From Paenibacillus alvei DSM 29 (GTDB taxonomy: Bacteria > Bacillota > Bacilli > Paenibacillales > Paenibacillaceae): a stretch of 64,000 nt of DNA. This document shows positions 9,053-16,469 of the stretch, one piece after another. The first letter of the stretch is position 1, and the number at the start of each line of letters is the position of its first letter. A model generated the notes under the pieces. It saw only the letters and a program-made list of their open reading frames with translations, did no database searches and was not told the origin of the DNA. Location of the stretch: NCBI RefSeq assembly GCF_000293805.1, contig NZ_AMBZ01000003.1:1-64000 (forward strand), read 5' to 3'. Both the position numbers and the translations under genes were made by a program.

Positions 9053-9199
9053 TCATGCCGGACGACCTCCCAAGGTACTAACGTTTACGCTGCCCGCGTC
9101 GATTAGTACCTTTTTCTTTTTACGGCAATTTTGCTTCAAGATGATTAATGCTGTAATGCTCTGGATAAGTGCCGTAATAAGTTGAACCCAATCCTTCAC
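9053..9199 (-). CDS. 48-residue membrane peptide, first gene of leftward cassette
   Basis: A GTG at 9199 preceded by AAGGGGTGAAGG gives 48 residues: MKDWVQLITALIQSITALII forms one hydrophobic span, followed by a strongly basic KQNCRKKKK and a polar tail. It is the first gene after the leftward promoter near 9244-9272. A hairpin (arms 9045-9054 and 9061-9070, one G:U) overlaps its stop and may stabilise or attenuate the transcript. Function unknown; a small toxin, holin-like or superinfection-exclusion peptide are options. Confidence 0.55.
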   Translation of the reverse strand: MKDWVQLITALIQSITALIILKQNCRKKKKVLIDAGSVNVSTLGGRPA

Positions 9200-9230
9200 G
9201 CCTTCACCCCTTTTCGGAAGCTTATGTTTC

Positions 9231-9321
9231 ACTTCCTGAATATAATATATCATGAACGGAATGTGATTGCAATAGAAATCGGAATAATGTATTCTAAAAA
9301 CAGAAAAAATATTCAGGAAGT
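9231..9321. promoter_or_regulatory. Divergent promoters with shared -35 and mirrored 13-bp operators
   Basis: The 13-mer ACTTCCTGAATAT at 9231-9243 recurs exactly inverted at 9309-9321. Between them TTGCAA at 9267-9272 is its own reverse complement and can be the -35 box in both directions. Rightward, TATTCT at 9290-9295 follows at 17 bases; leftward, TATATT (complement of 9244-9249) also follows at 17 bases. Each promoter thus has the same operator, in the same orientation, just downstream. The HTH gene at 9343 is the obvious candidate regulator of both. Confidence 0.7.
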
Positions 9322-9342
9322 TGAATATTATGGAGGTGCGCC

Positions 9343-9567
9343 ATGGGTTTTTCATACAAACCGTTGTTCAAGTTGCTAGTGGATAAAGAAATGACCAAAG
9401 AGGATTTGCGCGTTGCATTGGGGTTCGGCAGAAATACCATAGCTAAGATGGGGAAAGGTGAATACGTATCATTAGAGGTCTTAGACAAGATATGTACTCA
9501 TTTTGGCTGCACACCAAATGATGTAATCGAACATGTGACAGTAAATGAAGAAGAGCCAGAGGAATAG
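9343..9567 (+). CDS. Cro/CI-type HTH regulator
   Basis: The 74-residue protein is one helix-turn-helix domain: MTKEDLRVALGFGRNTIAKM, then a scaffold helix with VSLEVLDKICTHFGCTPNDV, and an acidic tail. It fits the small Xre-like regulators common in Firmicutes and their phages. TGGAGGTG precedes its ATG. It lies directly downstream of the mirrored operators at 9231 and 9309, so it probably represses itself and the divergent leftward cassette. Confidence 0.8.
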   Translation: MGFSYKPLFKLLVDKEMTKEDLRVALGFGRNTIAKMGKGEYVSLEVLDKICTHFGCTPNDVIEHVTVNEEEPEE

Positions 9568-9588
9568 GGAGATGATCGAGGTTGGTTT

Positions 9589-9912
9589 ATGCCAGTACAT
9601 AAAAGTGAGCATCTTAGTGAAAGCCTTGTAAAAGTAATCGTCCGCCACATGCAGGTGTCGAAGATATGGGAAAACTGTACGGAAGACGATATCTTTGAAG
9701 CAGCAGACAGTATAGGGCAATTAATCACATGGAGCTTTGATGCTCAAGCTTACCTAAAAGAGGGGGACTTCGTGGACAGCTTAGATGATATCCCTAATCC
9801 AACAAACGGACAGCGTGCTAATATACGAGAGGTCGATGGCGTGCTAAGATATGAGTGGCGTAATGGACAATGGTGGGATATCGGGGATTTGCCTGATAAA
9901 ACTTTCTATTAG
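9589..9912 (+). CDS. Hypothetical prophage protein
   Basis: The 107-residue protein starts at an ATG preceded by GAGGTTGG, 21 bases after the HTH gene, and is likely co-transcribed with it. It has a helical N-terminal half and a C-terminal part rich in Trp and Asp (RYEWRNGQWWDIGDLPD). No family recognised. A terminator follows at once. Confidence 0.65.
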   Translation: MPVHKSEHLSESLVKVIVRHMQVSKIWENCTEDDIFEAADSIGQLITWSFDAQAYLKEGDFVDSLDDIPNPTNGQRANIREVDGVLRYEWRNGQWWDIGDLPDKTFY

Positions 9913-9942
9913 GTCTTCGCAAATAGCGGAGGCCTTTTTTTA
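9911..9942 (+). terminator. Intrinsic terminator
   Basis: Ten-base arms (9911-9920 with 9926-9935, two G:U pairs), a 5-base loop and seven T residues close the two-gene unit of 9343-9912. Confidence 0.75.
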
Positions 9943-10016
9943 TTAGTTTGAACTTCATTTTCGTCTCCGAAAACAAATATGTGGTAACATATACCTAAAA
10001 CAATGGAGGTGCAGAA

Positions 10017-10598
10017 ATGAAGTATTTTCGATTATTTTTACCCCTATTTGCAATGATCATATTAGTAGCATGCGGTAGTGAATTTAAACCAGATACATTG
10101 TCTAAAAAAGATATAGGGATTGTGAAAATAGATGATTCAAATGCATCTGTTTACCACGGAATGAAACAAGCTGAAGCAGAAAAGATATTAGGACAAGGAA
10201 AAGGGGACTTAAAGTCAATTATAAAATACGATTACGGTGTATCGGTAATCTATAGGGAGCTTGACGGTAATGCAACAGTTGCGGCCATATACCTAGATAA
10301 GGATGCAGAAAAAGTATATAAAACTGCTAGAGGTATAAAGATAGGTGATACAAAATCAGATGTACATAAGGCGTACGGGGAGAAATATCCCATTCCAACT
10401 AATCAGATTAACAGAGATATTTCTTATGTGTATGATCTGACGAATAAGATGTTCATGGGGCAAGTTTCGATTGAAACAGAAGTAAAGGACAAGAATGAGT
10501 TATATGATCAAATTGGTGTAGATTTTATTTTCAATGATGATGGATTTGTAGACCGGGTAATGCTCTATGATAGATATGCCGGAATGTATTTCAACTAA
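10017..10598 (+). CDS. Prophage-encoded lipoprotein
   Basis: The 193-residue product has a lipoprotein signal: basic start, hydrophobic core, then the lipobox LVAC with the cysteine at residue 19. The mature part contains two related segments with the pattern GMKQAEAEKILGQGKGD and GIKIGDTKSDVHKAYGE, which resemble a repeated small folding unit. It has its own terminator and no partner genes in the same direction, the layout of a moron expressed from the lysogen. A surface role such as superinfection exclusion or a host benefit is possible but not shown. Confidence 0.75.
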   Translation: MKYFRLFLPLFAMIILVACGSEFKPDTLSKKDIGIVKIDDSNASVYHGMKQAEAEKILGQGKGDLKSIIKYDYGVSVIYRELDGNATVAAIYLDKDAEKVYKTARGIKIGDTKSDVHKAYGEKYPIPTNQINRDISYVYDLTNKMFMGQVSIETEVKDKNELYDQIGVDFIFNDDGFVDRVMLYDRYAGMYFN

Positions 10599-10608
10599 CA
10601 CTACACAG

Positions 10609-10633
10609 AAAAAGCCCCGGCTGGGGCTTTTTC
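10609..10633. terminator. Bidirectional terminator
   Basis: Perfect 10-base arms (AAAAAGCCCC and its complement) with a 4-base loop. A-rich and T-rich flanks let it serve both the lipoprotein gene and the convergent gene ending at 10640. Confidence 0.85.
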
Positions 10634-10639
10634 TTCTTG

Positions 10640-10957
10640 TTATGCCATAATAAGAATGTCTTCGACATCTGACAATTGTATGTATAACTGCTCGATCTCA
10701 TTAAATCCGGATCGGAATGCAATTTGTGGCAGATTGATCCCAAACTGTCCAGGTGCATTTCGATTTATAATCAAATCTTCAAGCAACACTGAAGCTCCTA
10801 TAACATCTCCGAGATCAAATGGTTCAATCTGTTCAAATGGCTGAACAGGATACACGAACAGTGGCTGTGTCCAGTCCTCAGTTCCATCTAGTTTTATTAG
10901 CAAAGTTAACGGTTTTATGTCGTCTGTATAAAAGTCCGATATAACTCCTATCCGCAT
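10640..10957 (-). CDS. Hypothetical protein of the lysogeny operon
   Basis: The 105-residue protein starts four bases downstream of the peptidase gene end, with GGAGG upstream of its ATG, so it is the last gene of the leftward lysogeny operon. The sequence is acidic and beta-rich (MRIGVISDFYTDDIKPLTLL) with no known motif. Confidence 0.65.
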   Translation of the reverse strand: MRIGVISDFYTDDIKPLTLLIKLDGTEDWTQPLFVYPVQPFEQIEPFDLGDVIGASVLLEDLIINRNAPGQFGINLPQIAFRSGFNEIEQLYIQLSDVEDILIMA

Positions 10958-10961
10958 ACTT

Positions 10962-11552
10962 TCATCCTCCGAATTGTTGTTGTAGTTGCCTTAAAATCCG
11001 CAATGTTTCTGGTGTCCATTTATTTTCATTAATTTTAGTCGGCATTAATGTTTTGCAATTCTCTTCCCACAGCATACTGTCAAATATTCGGCGTTGAATT
11101 TGATGAATCCGTTCCTTTGCAAACTTATGTGAAACTCTAAATTCTTGTGCTAAAACATCAACAGCTTCCCGCTGAGTTTCCGGCAGATTTATTGTCTCGA
11201 TCATGTAGAATGGCATAGCTGCATAATTCTGAAACCAACCCGATTCCATCTCCTGTCTTTGCTCAAATAACTTGGGCATTTTTCGCTGATCACCAGCGTG
11301 GCGTAGAACATGGCACAGTTCATGAAAAAATACATCACGTTGCTCTATAGGATCCAAAGTCTTATTTAAAAAAATTACCTTGGATACATTGCATGAAAAT
11401 GAATTGTGATCGCAGTAAACTAGGTCGACACCAAACGCTGAAGCTATACAATCAATATCACTTAAGTCAGAAGGATTCATGAATCCATTTTTACGGTACT
11501 TCATATAAATCCACTGTTCTAATTCTGTTTCTTTATATAGCGTGAAATCCAC
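10962..11552 (-). CDS. ImmA/IrrE-family metallopeptidase
   Basis: The 196-residue protein contains the zinc site HELCH in VFFHELCHVLRHAGD, defining the ImmA/IrrE family. These enzymes cleave phage or mobile-element repressors, usually after DNA damage, and release lytic genes. It lies directly downstream of the XRE repressor, its expected substrate, and is transcribed with it. The GTG at 11552 is chosen because GGGGGAGC precedes it; an in-frame ATG at 11633 would add 27 residues without a ribosome site. Confidence 0.87.
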   Translation of the reverse strand: MDFTLYKETELEQWIYMKYRKNGFMNPSDLSDIDCIASAFGVDLVYCDHNSFSCNVSKVIFLNKTLDPIEQRDVFFHELCHVLRHAGDQRKMPKLFEQRQEMESGWFQNYAAMPFYMIETINLPETQREAVDVLAQEFRVSHKFAKERIHQIQRRIFDSMLWEENCKTLMPTKINENKWTPETLRILRQLQQQFGG

Positions 11553-11645
11553 AAAAGCTCCCCCTAAAGTGCGAATATATGTTCTGTTTATGGGTAAAAA
11601 TAAAGCCCGAATTGGGCTATTAGTAATCAACATATATTTGGGCTG

Positions 11646-12397
11646 TTACATTTTATTTAAAAACTTCTTCTTCTGCTCGCGGTAAGCTTTTAGAGCAGCT
11701 TCCATAACCTCGATTTCATCCTGGGTATATTGTTCGGATCCTCCATAGAAGTTCATTCCTGTTTCTCTTACGGATGTAATGTTCGTCTTGTCAGTTACAT
11801 ATGATGGGAAATGCGTTTTCGCTAAATCCTCTAACTTCCACAATAAGCGTTCTCTTGTTTCAGACCCTAAATGTTTCAAAGCACGTTTTATAGCAGAGTA
11901 GTTGTACATTTTATTAAATCCTTTGAATGCGTGCTCCTCATCGTATGAAGATACGTCTTCTTTGTCGGTTTGTAAATATTGTTTATAGAAATGATCAAAG
12001 TCTACTTCTTCACCAGTAAATGAAATATATGAGTAAAAAATATTAAAGATATCGTTACGGTATTCTTCAAGAATAAAGCCTTCGTCATCCGTGAACTGCT
12101 TTATCGATTTAAGTATTGAGTTATTGATTTCTTCATCTGAGACATAATAACTAGCCAGTCTGTTCGCTTCTTCTAACCCGACGTCCTCAACCACGCCAGC
12201 TTTTTCGAGCATCGTAGCAATTGGCACATTTAGAACCTTAGCTAGTTTAACTAGTGTTGGCATTTTCGGTGGATTTCTATCTCCGCTCTCCACACGGGAA
12301 AGATGGGAATGATTAATTCCAACTTGCTCGGCAACGGAGGTGACGGACATAGACTTAGATTCTCTTGCTTTTTTATAAATTGACCAAAATCACTCAT
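11646..12397 (-). pseudogene. XRE-family phage repressor (CI-like), frameshifted at N-terminus
   Basis: The frame from 12350 encodes most of a repressor: an HTH (VTSVAEQVGINHSHLSRVES) and a long C-terminal part to residue 234. The true start appears to be an ATG at 12397 (MSDFGQFIKK), in another frame. Adding one A to the coding-strand A6 run (complement of 12369-12374) joins the two into about 250 residues. As read, the protein would lack the first HTH helix or start at an ATG with no ribosome site. It would hold the lytic promoters off by binding the GTGTCA-N2-TGACAC sites. Either a sequencing indel or a real defect is possible. Confidence 0.8.
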
Positions 12398-12442
12398 TCT
12401 TTTCCCATCCTTTCTATCGTAATTTTGCCCTTTGACACAGCA

Positions 12443-12471
12443 ATTATACATATAATCTTGTCAAAATGCAA
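12443..12471 (-). promoter_or_regulatory. Leftward repressor promoter
   Basis: Read leftward, TTGCAT (complement of 12466-12471) and TATAAT (complement of 12443-12448) are 17 bases apart. An operator half-site, TGACAC at 12433-12438, lies at the expected transcription start, which suggests autoregulation. Confidence 0.6.
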
Positions 12472-12490
12472 GGAATCATAAGGATCGCAT

Positions 12491-12600
12491 GTGTCAAATG
12501 ACACAAAAGAGAAAATACGTTCGTATAAGCTTGAAAATCGGTAAATACGGGACTTTGTCATTTGTCACAAATGGAGTAAGATAAATGTGTCAAATGACAC
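12491..12600. promoter_or_regulatory. Repressor operator array and early rightward promoter
   Basis: The 14-mer GTGTCAAATGACAC (inverted half-sites GTGTCA/TGACAC around two bases) occurs at 12491-12504 and 12587-12600. A degenerate copy, TTGTCATTTGTCAC, lies at 12555-12568. A possible rightward promoter, TTGTCA at 12555-12560 and TAAGAT at 12577-12582 with a 16-base spacer, overlaps the middle site. A further perfect copy lies inside the next gene at 12836-12849. Confidence 0.75.
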
Positions 12601-12623
12601 GATAGATTGAAGGGGTTGAAGGT

Positions 12624-13655
12624 ATGAAAAGAGCTGTTATTGACACAGATAAACTCGTTCTATACTTGGATGAAAAGGGGATGAATATGACCTCATTCGC
12701 CAAAAAGATTGGGGTATCTCCATCTTGCGTTTCGCGACTATTGAACAACAAAAGAGAAGCAAGTGGACCTGTATGGAGTGGATTATTCGGGCTTATGGGC
12801 AAAAAGGCTTTTGAATATATTTTTTTGAAACGGTTGTGTCAAATGACACGAAAGGCGGTGAGTCCAAAGGTGACAAATAGATTGAGAGTAATCGAGCACA
12901 ACAATCAGTGTGTACTGATGACAGTTCAATTGGCTGAGTCATTCGGCACAACGCCGCAAATCATCACGAATAACTTTAACCGCAACAAGGAGCGTTACAC
13001 GGAAGGTAAGCACTATTTTGGATTATCAGGTCAAGAGAAACGCAATTTTCTCAACCAACATCAAAATGATTTAAGTTTAAAAAACGCCGCTGTTCTCTAT
13101 CTATGGACTGAAAAAGGGGCATGGATGCATGCCAAGTCACTCAATACAGATCAAGCATGGGATGCTTACGAAATGTTGGTTGATGAATATTACCGCCAAA
13201 AAGAGAACGTCCAGATGATCCCACGTTCTTTTCCTGAGGCGCTCAGATTGGCGGCGGAACTTGCCGAGAAGAACGAAGCTCTCTCGTTACAAAATGCTCA
13301 GAAGGAACAGATCATTTCAGAACTAAAACCAAAAGCTACATATTACGATTTGGTGCTTCAGACTAAATCGGTGCTTGCCATCAGCAAGATCGCCAAAGAT
13401 TACGGCATGAGCGCAACGGCGATGAACCGATTACTGCATGAACTCGGTGTCCAGTACAAGCAAGGTGAATGTTGGCTCCTCTATCAAAAACATGCTGATA
13501 AAGGTTATACGCAAAGTAAGACGCAAGTGATAGATGAAGAACGGAGCAAGCTTCATACTTACTGGACACAGAAAGGCCGGCTTTTCATCTATGAATTGTT
13601 GAAGCGCGAAAGAGGGCTGCTGCCAATTATCGAACGGGAAGGAGTAACAGAATGA
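12624..13655 (+). CDS. Cro-like HTH fused in frame to ORF6N/KilAC antirepressor
   Basis: The 343-residue frame joins two units that are normally separate. Residues 1-73 are a Cro-like HTH (MTSFAKKIGVSPSCVSRLLN). From residue 83 (TNRLRVIEHNNQCVLMTVQL) it becomes a phage antirepressor with an ORF6N-type DNA-binding domain (to about 185). A KilAC/ANT C-terminal domain follows (about 236-335, KATYYDLVLQTKSVLAISKI). A GTG at 12870 with GGTGAG upstream could start the antirepressor on its own. A perfect operator (12836-12849) sits at the junction. The fused protein or a separately started antirepressor would oppose the repressor and drive lytic growth. Confidence 0.8.
   Translation: MKRAVIDTDKLVLYLDEKGMNMTSFAKKIGVSPSCVSRLLNNKREASGPVWSGLFGLMGKKAFEYIFLKRLCQMTRKAVSPKVTNRLRVIEHNNQCVLMTVQLAESFGTTPQIITNNFNRNKERYTEGKHYFGLSGQEKRNFLNQHQNDLSLKNAAVLYLWTEKGAWMHAKSLNTDQAWDAYEMLVDEYYRQKENVQMIPRSFPEALRLAAELAEKNEALSLQNAQKEQIISELKPKATYYDLVLQTKSVLAISKIAKDYGMSATAMNRLLHELGVQYKQGECWLLYQKHADKGYTQSKTQVIDEERSKLHTYWTQKGRLFIYELLKRERGLLPIIEREGVTE
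12836..12849. promoter_or_regulatory. Intragenic copy of the repressor operator
   Basis: A third perfect GTGTCAAATGACAC, inside the coding frame at the Cro/antirepressor junction. It suggests this stretch was, or still is, a regulatory spacer between two genes. Confidence 0.75.
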
Positions 13656-13753
13656 CATACAAAGAGAAGATGGAGTTTATCCGCCTTATGTTTACATTCA
13701 TCGTTGGATTGGTACTCGGTGCAGGCATCACAAATATTCTGATTGGAGGTTGA
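13652..13753 (+). CDS. 33-residue membrane peptide
   Basis: The ATG at 13652 overlaps the antirepressor stop (ATGA) and follows GGAAGGAG. The peptide starts MTYKEKMEFIRLMFTFIVGL and continues through a second half of one hydrophobic span rich in Gly. The next gene's ribosome site lies over its stop. Function unknown. Confidence 0.55.
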   Translation: MTYKEKMEFIRLMFTFIVGLVLGAGITNILIGG

Positions 13754-13757
13754 TGGT

Positions 13758-13949
13758 ATGGATCGTTTCGAGCGTGGTCTTCCGGATCCACAGGAAGCAA
13801 AAGTAGTTGATGAGTGTTTGGAATGTGGGGCAGAAATCTTCCAAGGTCAAGGTGCAGTCAAAGCTGGTGATGGCTACTGCTGTAACTTTAAATGTTTCGC
13901 TTTGGCGCTTGGTGCGATTGAAATCACAGTTGGGGAGGAAGGCGAATGA
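13758..13949 (+). CDS. Small zinc-ribbon-like phage protein
   Basis: The ATG at 13758 follows TTGGAGG and gives 63 residues. Cysteines in CLECGAE and YCCNFKC form a likely zinc-binding pair. The N-terminus (MDRFERGLPDPQEAKVVDEC) resembles small proteins in early regions of phages of Bacillus and Paenibacillus. The stop overlaps the next start by four bases. Role unknown. Confidence 0.65.
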   Translation: MDRFERGLPDPQEAKVVDECLECGAEIFQGQGAVKAGDGYCCNFKCFALALGAIEITVGEEGE

Positions 13950-14188
13950 AATCGACAGGTATTGTAAGACGAATCGATGAGCTTGGTCGTGTGGTAATTC
14001 CGAGTGAGCTTCGCCGTACGATGGGTATTGGCGAAAAGGAGCAGATGGAAATCTTCACTGATGGAAACCGAATCATCATTCAGAAATACGAGACATGCTG
14101 CACATTCTGCGGAACATCGGAAGAGGTGAAAGAGTTTCGCAAAAAGACAGTGTGTACTCGGTGCATTAAGGAATTGCACGAAGTGTAG
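13946..14188 (+). CDS. AbrB/SpoVT-family DNA-binding protein with zinc ribbon
   Basis: Residues 1-48 form the swapped-hairpin DNA-binding domain of AbrB-type regulators (GIVRRIDELGRVVIPSELRR). Residues 50-75 carry CCTFCGT and CTRCIK, a four-cysteine zinc site. AbrB proteins bind DNA as dimers or tetramers and often repress transition-state genes; a phage copy may act on phage or host promoters. A second related gene follows ten bases later. Confidence 0.85.
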   Translation: MKSTGIVRRIDELGRVVIPSELRRTMGIGEKEQMEIFTDGNRIIIQKYETCCTFCGTSEEVKEFRKKTVCTRCIKELHEV

Positions 14189-14198
14189 GAAAGGGGTA

Positions 14199-14456
14199 AT
14201 GGGATTGACTAAGATGACAGGCTTTGTCCGTAACCTCGATCCGGTTGGGCGTGTCGTTATTCCTTCGGAAATGCGTGAAACGCTCCATTTAGACAAGGGT
14301 GTTCCATTGTCTATTACATCGGATGGCGTAAGCATCACGATCCGAAAACACGTTCTAAGCTGTACTTTTTGCGAAGGGTTAGAACACTTGGAATCATTCA
14401 TGGACAAGAAGGTTTGCCGCAAATGCAAGGACAAGCTCATGGGAGGATGTGAATAG
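14199..14456 (+). CDS. AbrB/SpoVT-family protein, tandem paralogue
   Basis: The 85-residue product has the same layout as the gene before it: an AbrB fold (TGFVRNLDPVGRVVIPSEMR) and a C-terminal CTFCEG/CRKCKD zinc site. The two share the GRVVIPSE core and cysteine spacing but differ elsewhere, so they are an old tandem duplication. They could form mixed oligomers. Confidence 0.85.
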   Translation: MGLTKMTGFVRNLDPVGRVVIPSEMRETLHLDKGVPLSITSDGVSITIRKHVLSCTFCEGLEHLESFMDKKVCRKCKDKLMGGCE

Positions 14457-14459
14457 AAG

Positions 14460-15965
14460 TTGCATATTAAACTCAAGCAGTTGCGCCTCTTTTGCTTCAA
14501 GAATCATAGAAAATTGAACGTAGATTTCTCGGAAATCACACGCATCTTGGGGCAGAACGGCGAAGGGAAATCAACTATCGGTGAAGCTGTTACTTGGCTG
14601 TTGTACGGTGTTGACACATTCGGCAGTAAAACGGATCCGTCACCAACTACATATGAGTTCGATCAAGTAGTAGTTCATTTGCTTCTGACGGTTGATGACA
14701 AGCAGGTACTTTTAAGCAAGGAGCTTCCAAAAGGAAAGGCGGCCAAGTACTACATTAACGAAGTTCCTAAGAAAGCAAAAGAATATGAATTATTCGTTGA
14801 GCAATTGTTCGATAAGCATTTATTCCTTTCATTGTTTACGCCAACCTATTTTTTCACGCAGCATTGGGAGGAACAGCGGGCACAGCTGCTGCGGTATGTT
14901 CTGCCGCCAAGCAACAAGGAAGTGATAGCACAATTACCGGAGCCGCAGGCAGAAAAGTTGGCAGCACTGGTCAAGAAGAAGCTGCTTGATGATCTGCAGG
15001 CGCAGCATGCGGAGAATCGCCGCAAACAGGACAAGGCGCTAATTGCTGCAAAATCTCGCACGAAAACGCTAGAAGAACAGATTCAATCCATGCCGGACAT
15101 CGATGGTAATGATGGAGTGGAGATTGCAGAAAAACTGAGCGAAATCACAGGGAAAATCAGCGTTCATGCAAACGAAGTGGCAGCAGCTCGGGAGAGTAAT
15201 GGCAGGCTTGAGCGACTGAAAACGCAGATTCGCGCCACATATGATACCGCAAATCAAGTGCGAAACGATTATACCAGCTTGAAAGAAGCGCCAATCAAGG
15301 ATACATGTGACGCTTGTGGTCAGATGTTGACGGGTGAAGCCCTTGAACATACAAAGCAGCATCGGCAAAGGCATTTAGACGAACTTAAATACAAGTACAA
15401 AACAATGTCGGAGCAATACAGTCGGATGAAAGAAGAATTCGAAGAGTTGCGAGTGGTCGAGATCAGTGACATATCAGATATGCTTCAACAGCGTGTCGAA
15501 ATCGAAGCACAGCTCAAAGCGATAGAATCGCTGGATCGTCTGGCTATCGCTATCGAAGAGGCCAAGCAAAACGAGCGGGATATCCATGAAAGCTATACGG
15601 AGTCGGTGTTCATCCTTGACGCTATCAAAGCATTTCGTTCCAAGGAAGCGGAAATGATGGCCGAGAAGGTTGGTGGTTTGTTCGAGAGACTAACACTGAA
15701 GCTCTTCATTGAGAACAAAGGTGATGGGGAACAGAAGCCGAACTTCGAAATTGAAATGGATGGGAAGCCCTACAGGAAGTTATCTACGGCAGAAAAGATC
15801 CTTGCAGGGCTCGAACTTATCAGCGTTCTCTCAGAGCAAAGCGGTGTTACAGCACCGACATTCATTGACAACGCTGAATCTATTATCAAGTATCAAGCAC
15901 CGTCCGGTCAACTTATTGAGTGCCGCGTGGCGGATATGCCGCTGACGGTTCAGGAGGTGCAATAG
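14460..15965 (+). CDS. SMC/Rad50-like ATPase with zinc hook
   Basis: The 501-residue protein starts with a P-loop GQNGEGKST at about residues 32-40, followed by long helical, probably coiled-coil, arms. Around residue 283 it has CDACGQ, the CxxC zinc hook used by Rad50/SbcC to dimerise. The end (FIDNAESI) is the likely Walker B region. Such phage ATPases work with nucleases in recombination or replication. It is shorter than host SbcC and has no SbcD-type nuclease gene next to it. The TTG start lies just after the AbrB gene; GGGAGG is 13 bases upstream. Confidence 0.8.
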   Translation: MHIKLKQLRLFCFKNHRKLNVDFSEITRILGQNGEGKSTIGEAVTWLLYGVDTFGSKTDPSPTTYEFDQVVVHLLLTVDDKQVLLSKELPKGKAAKYYINEVPKKAKEYELFVEQLFDKHLFLSLFTPTYFFTQHWEEQRAQLLRYVLPPSNKEVIAQLPEPQAEKLAALVKKKLLDDLQAQHAENRRKQDKALIAAKSRTKTLEEQIQSMPDIDGNDGVEIAEKLSEITGKISVHANEVAAARESNGRLERLKTQIRATYDTANQVRNDYTSLKEAPIKDTCDACGQMLTGEALEHTKQHRQRHLDELKYKYKTMSEQYSRMKEEFEELRVVEISDISDMLQQRVEIEAQLKAIESLDRLAIAIEEAKQNERDIHESYTESVFILDAIKAFRSKEAEMMAEKVGGLFERLTLKLFIENKGDGEQKPNFEIEMDGKPYRKLSTAEKILAGLELISVLSEQSGVTAPTFIDNAESIIKYQAPSGQLIECRVADMPLTVQEVQ

Positions 15966-15968
15966 CCA

Positions 15969-16436
15969 GTGCAAGACATAAAGAGTTGCGTTGCCTGCGG
16001 TTGGGGTAGAAGCTTTACACCGCAACAAGAAATAGATCAACAGGAACAGAAGCACGGCGAATACATCTGTGTGAATTGCGAGGAAGTATTCGAAAGCATT
16101 CTGAATGCTCCAAAAGGTGAGAAATTCACGATTAACAAGGGGTATGGATTTCCTTGTGAGACTCTTATTACAGATACAAACATCTATTATTTCGAGGGAT
16201 CGAGAGTGGCCGATCCAAATAGCAGCTTCCTTGGATTCGGAGGATGTTGGTTTTTAGTCACCAAGACATATCCAAATGAAAACGGGGAGTACCGTCAGAT
16301 GATGGTCACAAATAACCTTTGGCATAGCAGGAGAGTACCTGTGAGCTATCGTGAGCGACTACGGCAGGCAAACAAGATTGATTCGACAGTTGTCGGTATC
16401 GAACGCAAGCGGTTAATGGAATTAAAAAATCGCTGA
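15969..16436 (+). CDS. Hypothetical protein with N-terminal zinc ribbon
   Basis: GTG start after GGAGGTG. The 155-residue protein has CVACGWG near residue 7 and CVNCEE near 34, a probable zinc ribbon, followed by an unassigned aromatic-rich domain. It lies in the recombination block between the Rad50-like ATPase and the annealase. Its role is not evident. Confidence 0.6.
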   Translation: MQDIKSCVACGWGRSFTPQQEIDQQEQKHGEYICVNCEEVFESILNAPKGEKFTINKGYGFPCETLITDTNIYYFEGSRVADPNSSFLGFGGCWFLVTKTYPNENGEYRQMMVTNNLWHSRRVPVSYRERLRQANKIDSTVVGIERKRLMELKNR

Positions 16437-16469
16437 ATGATATTCCGTATCTCAAGGACGGTGAATGAC

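Noticed and set aside
9045..9070. Hairpin over the end of the 48-residue gene as a terminator
   Set aside because: The stem is good but no T-run follows in either direction, so termination is not supported.
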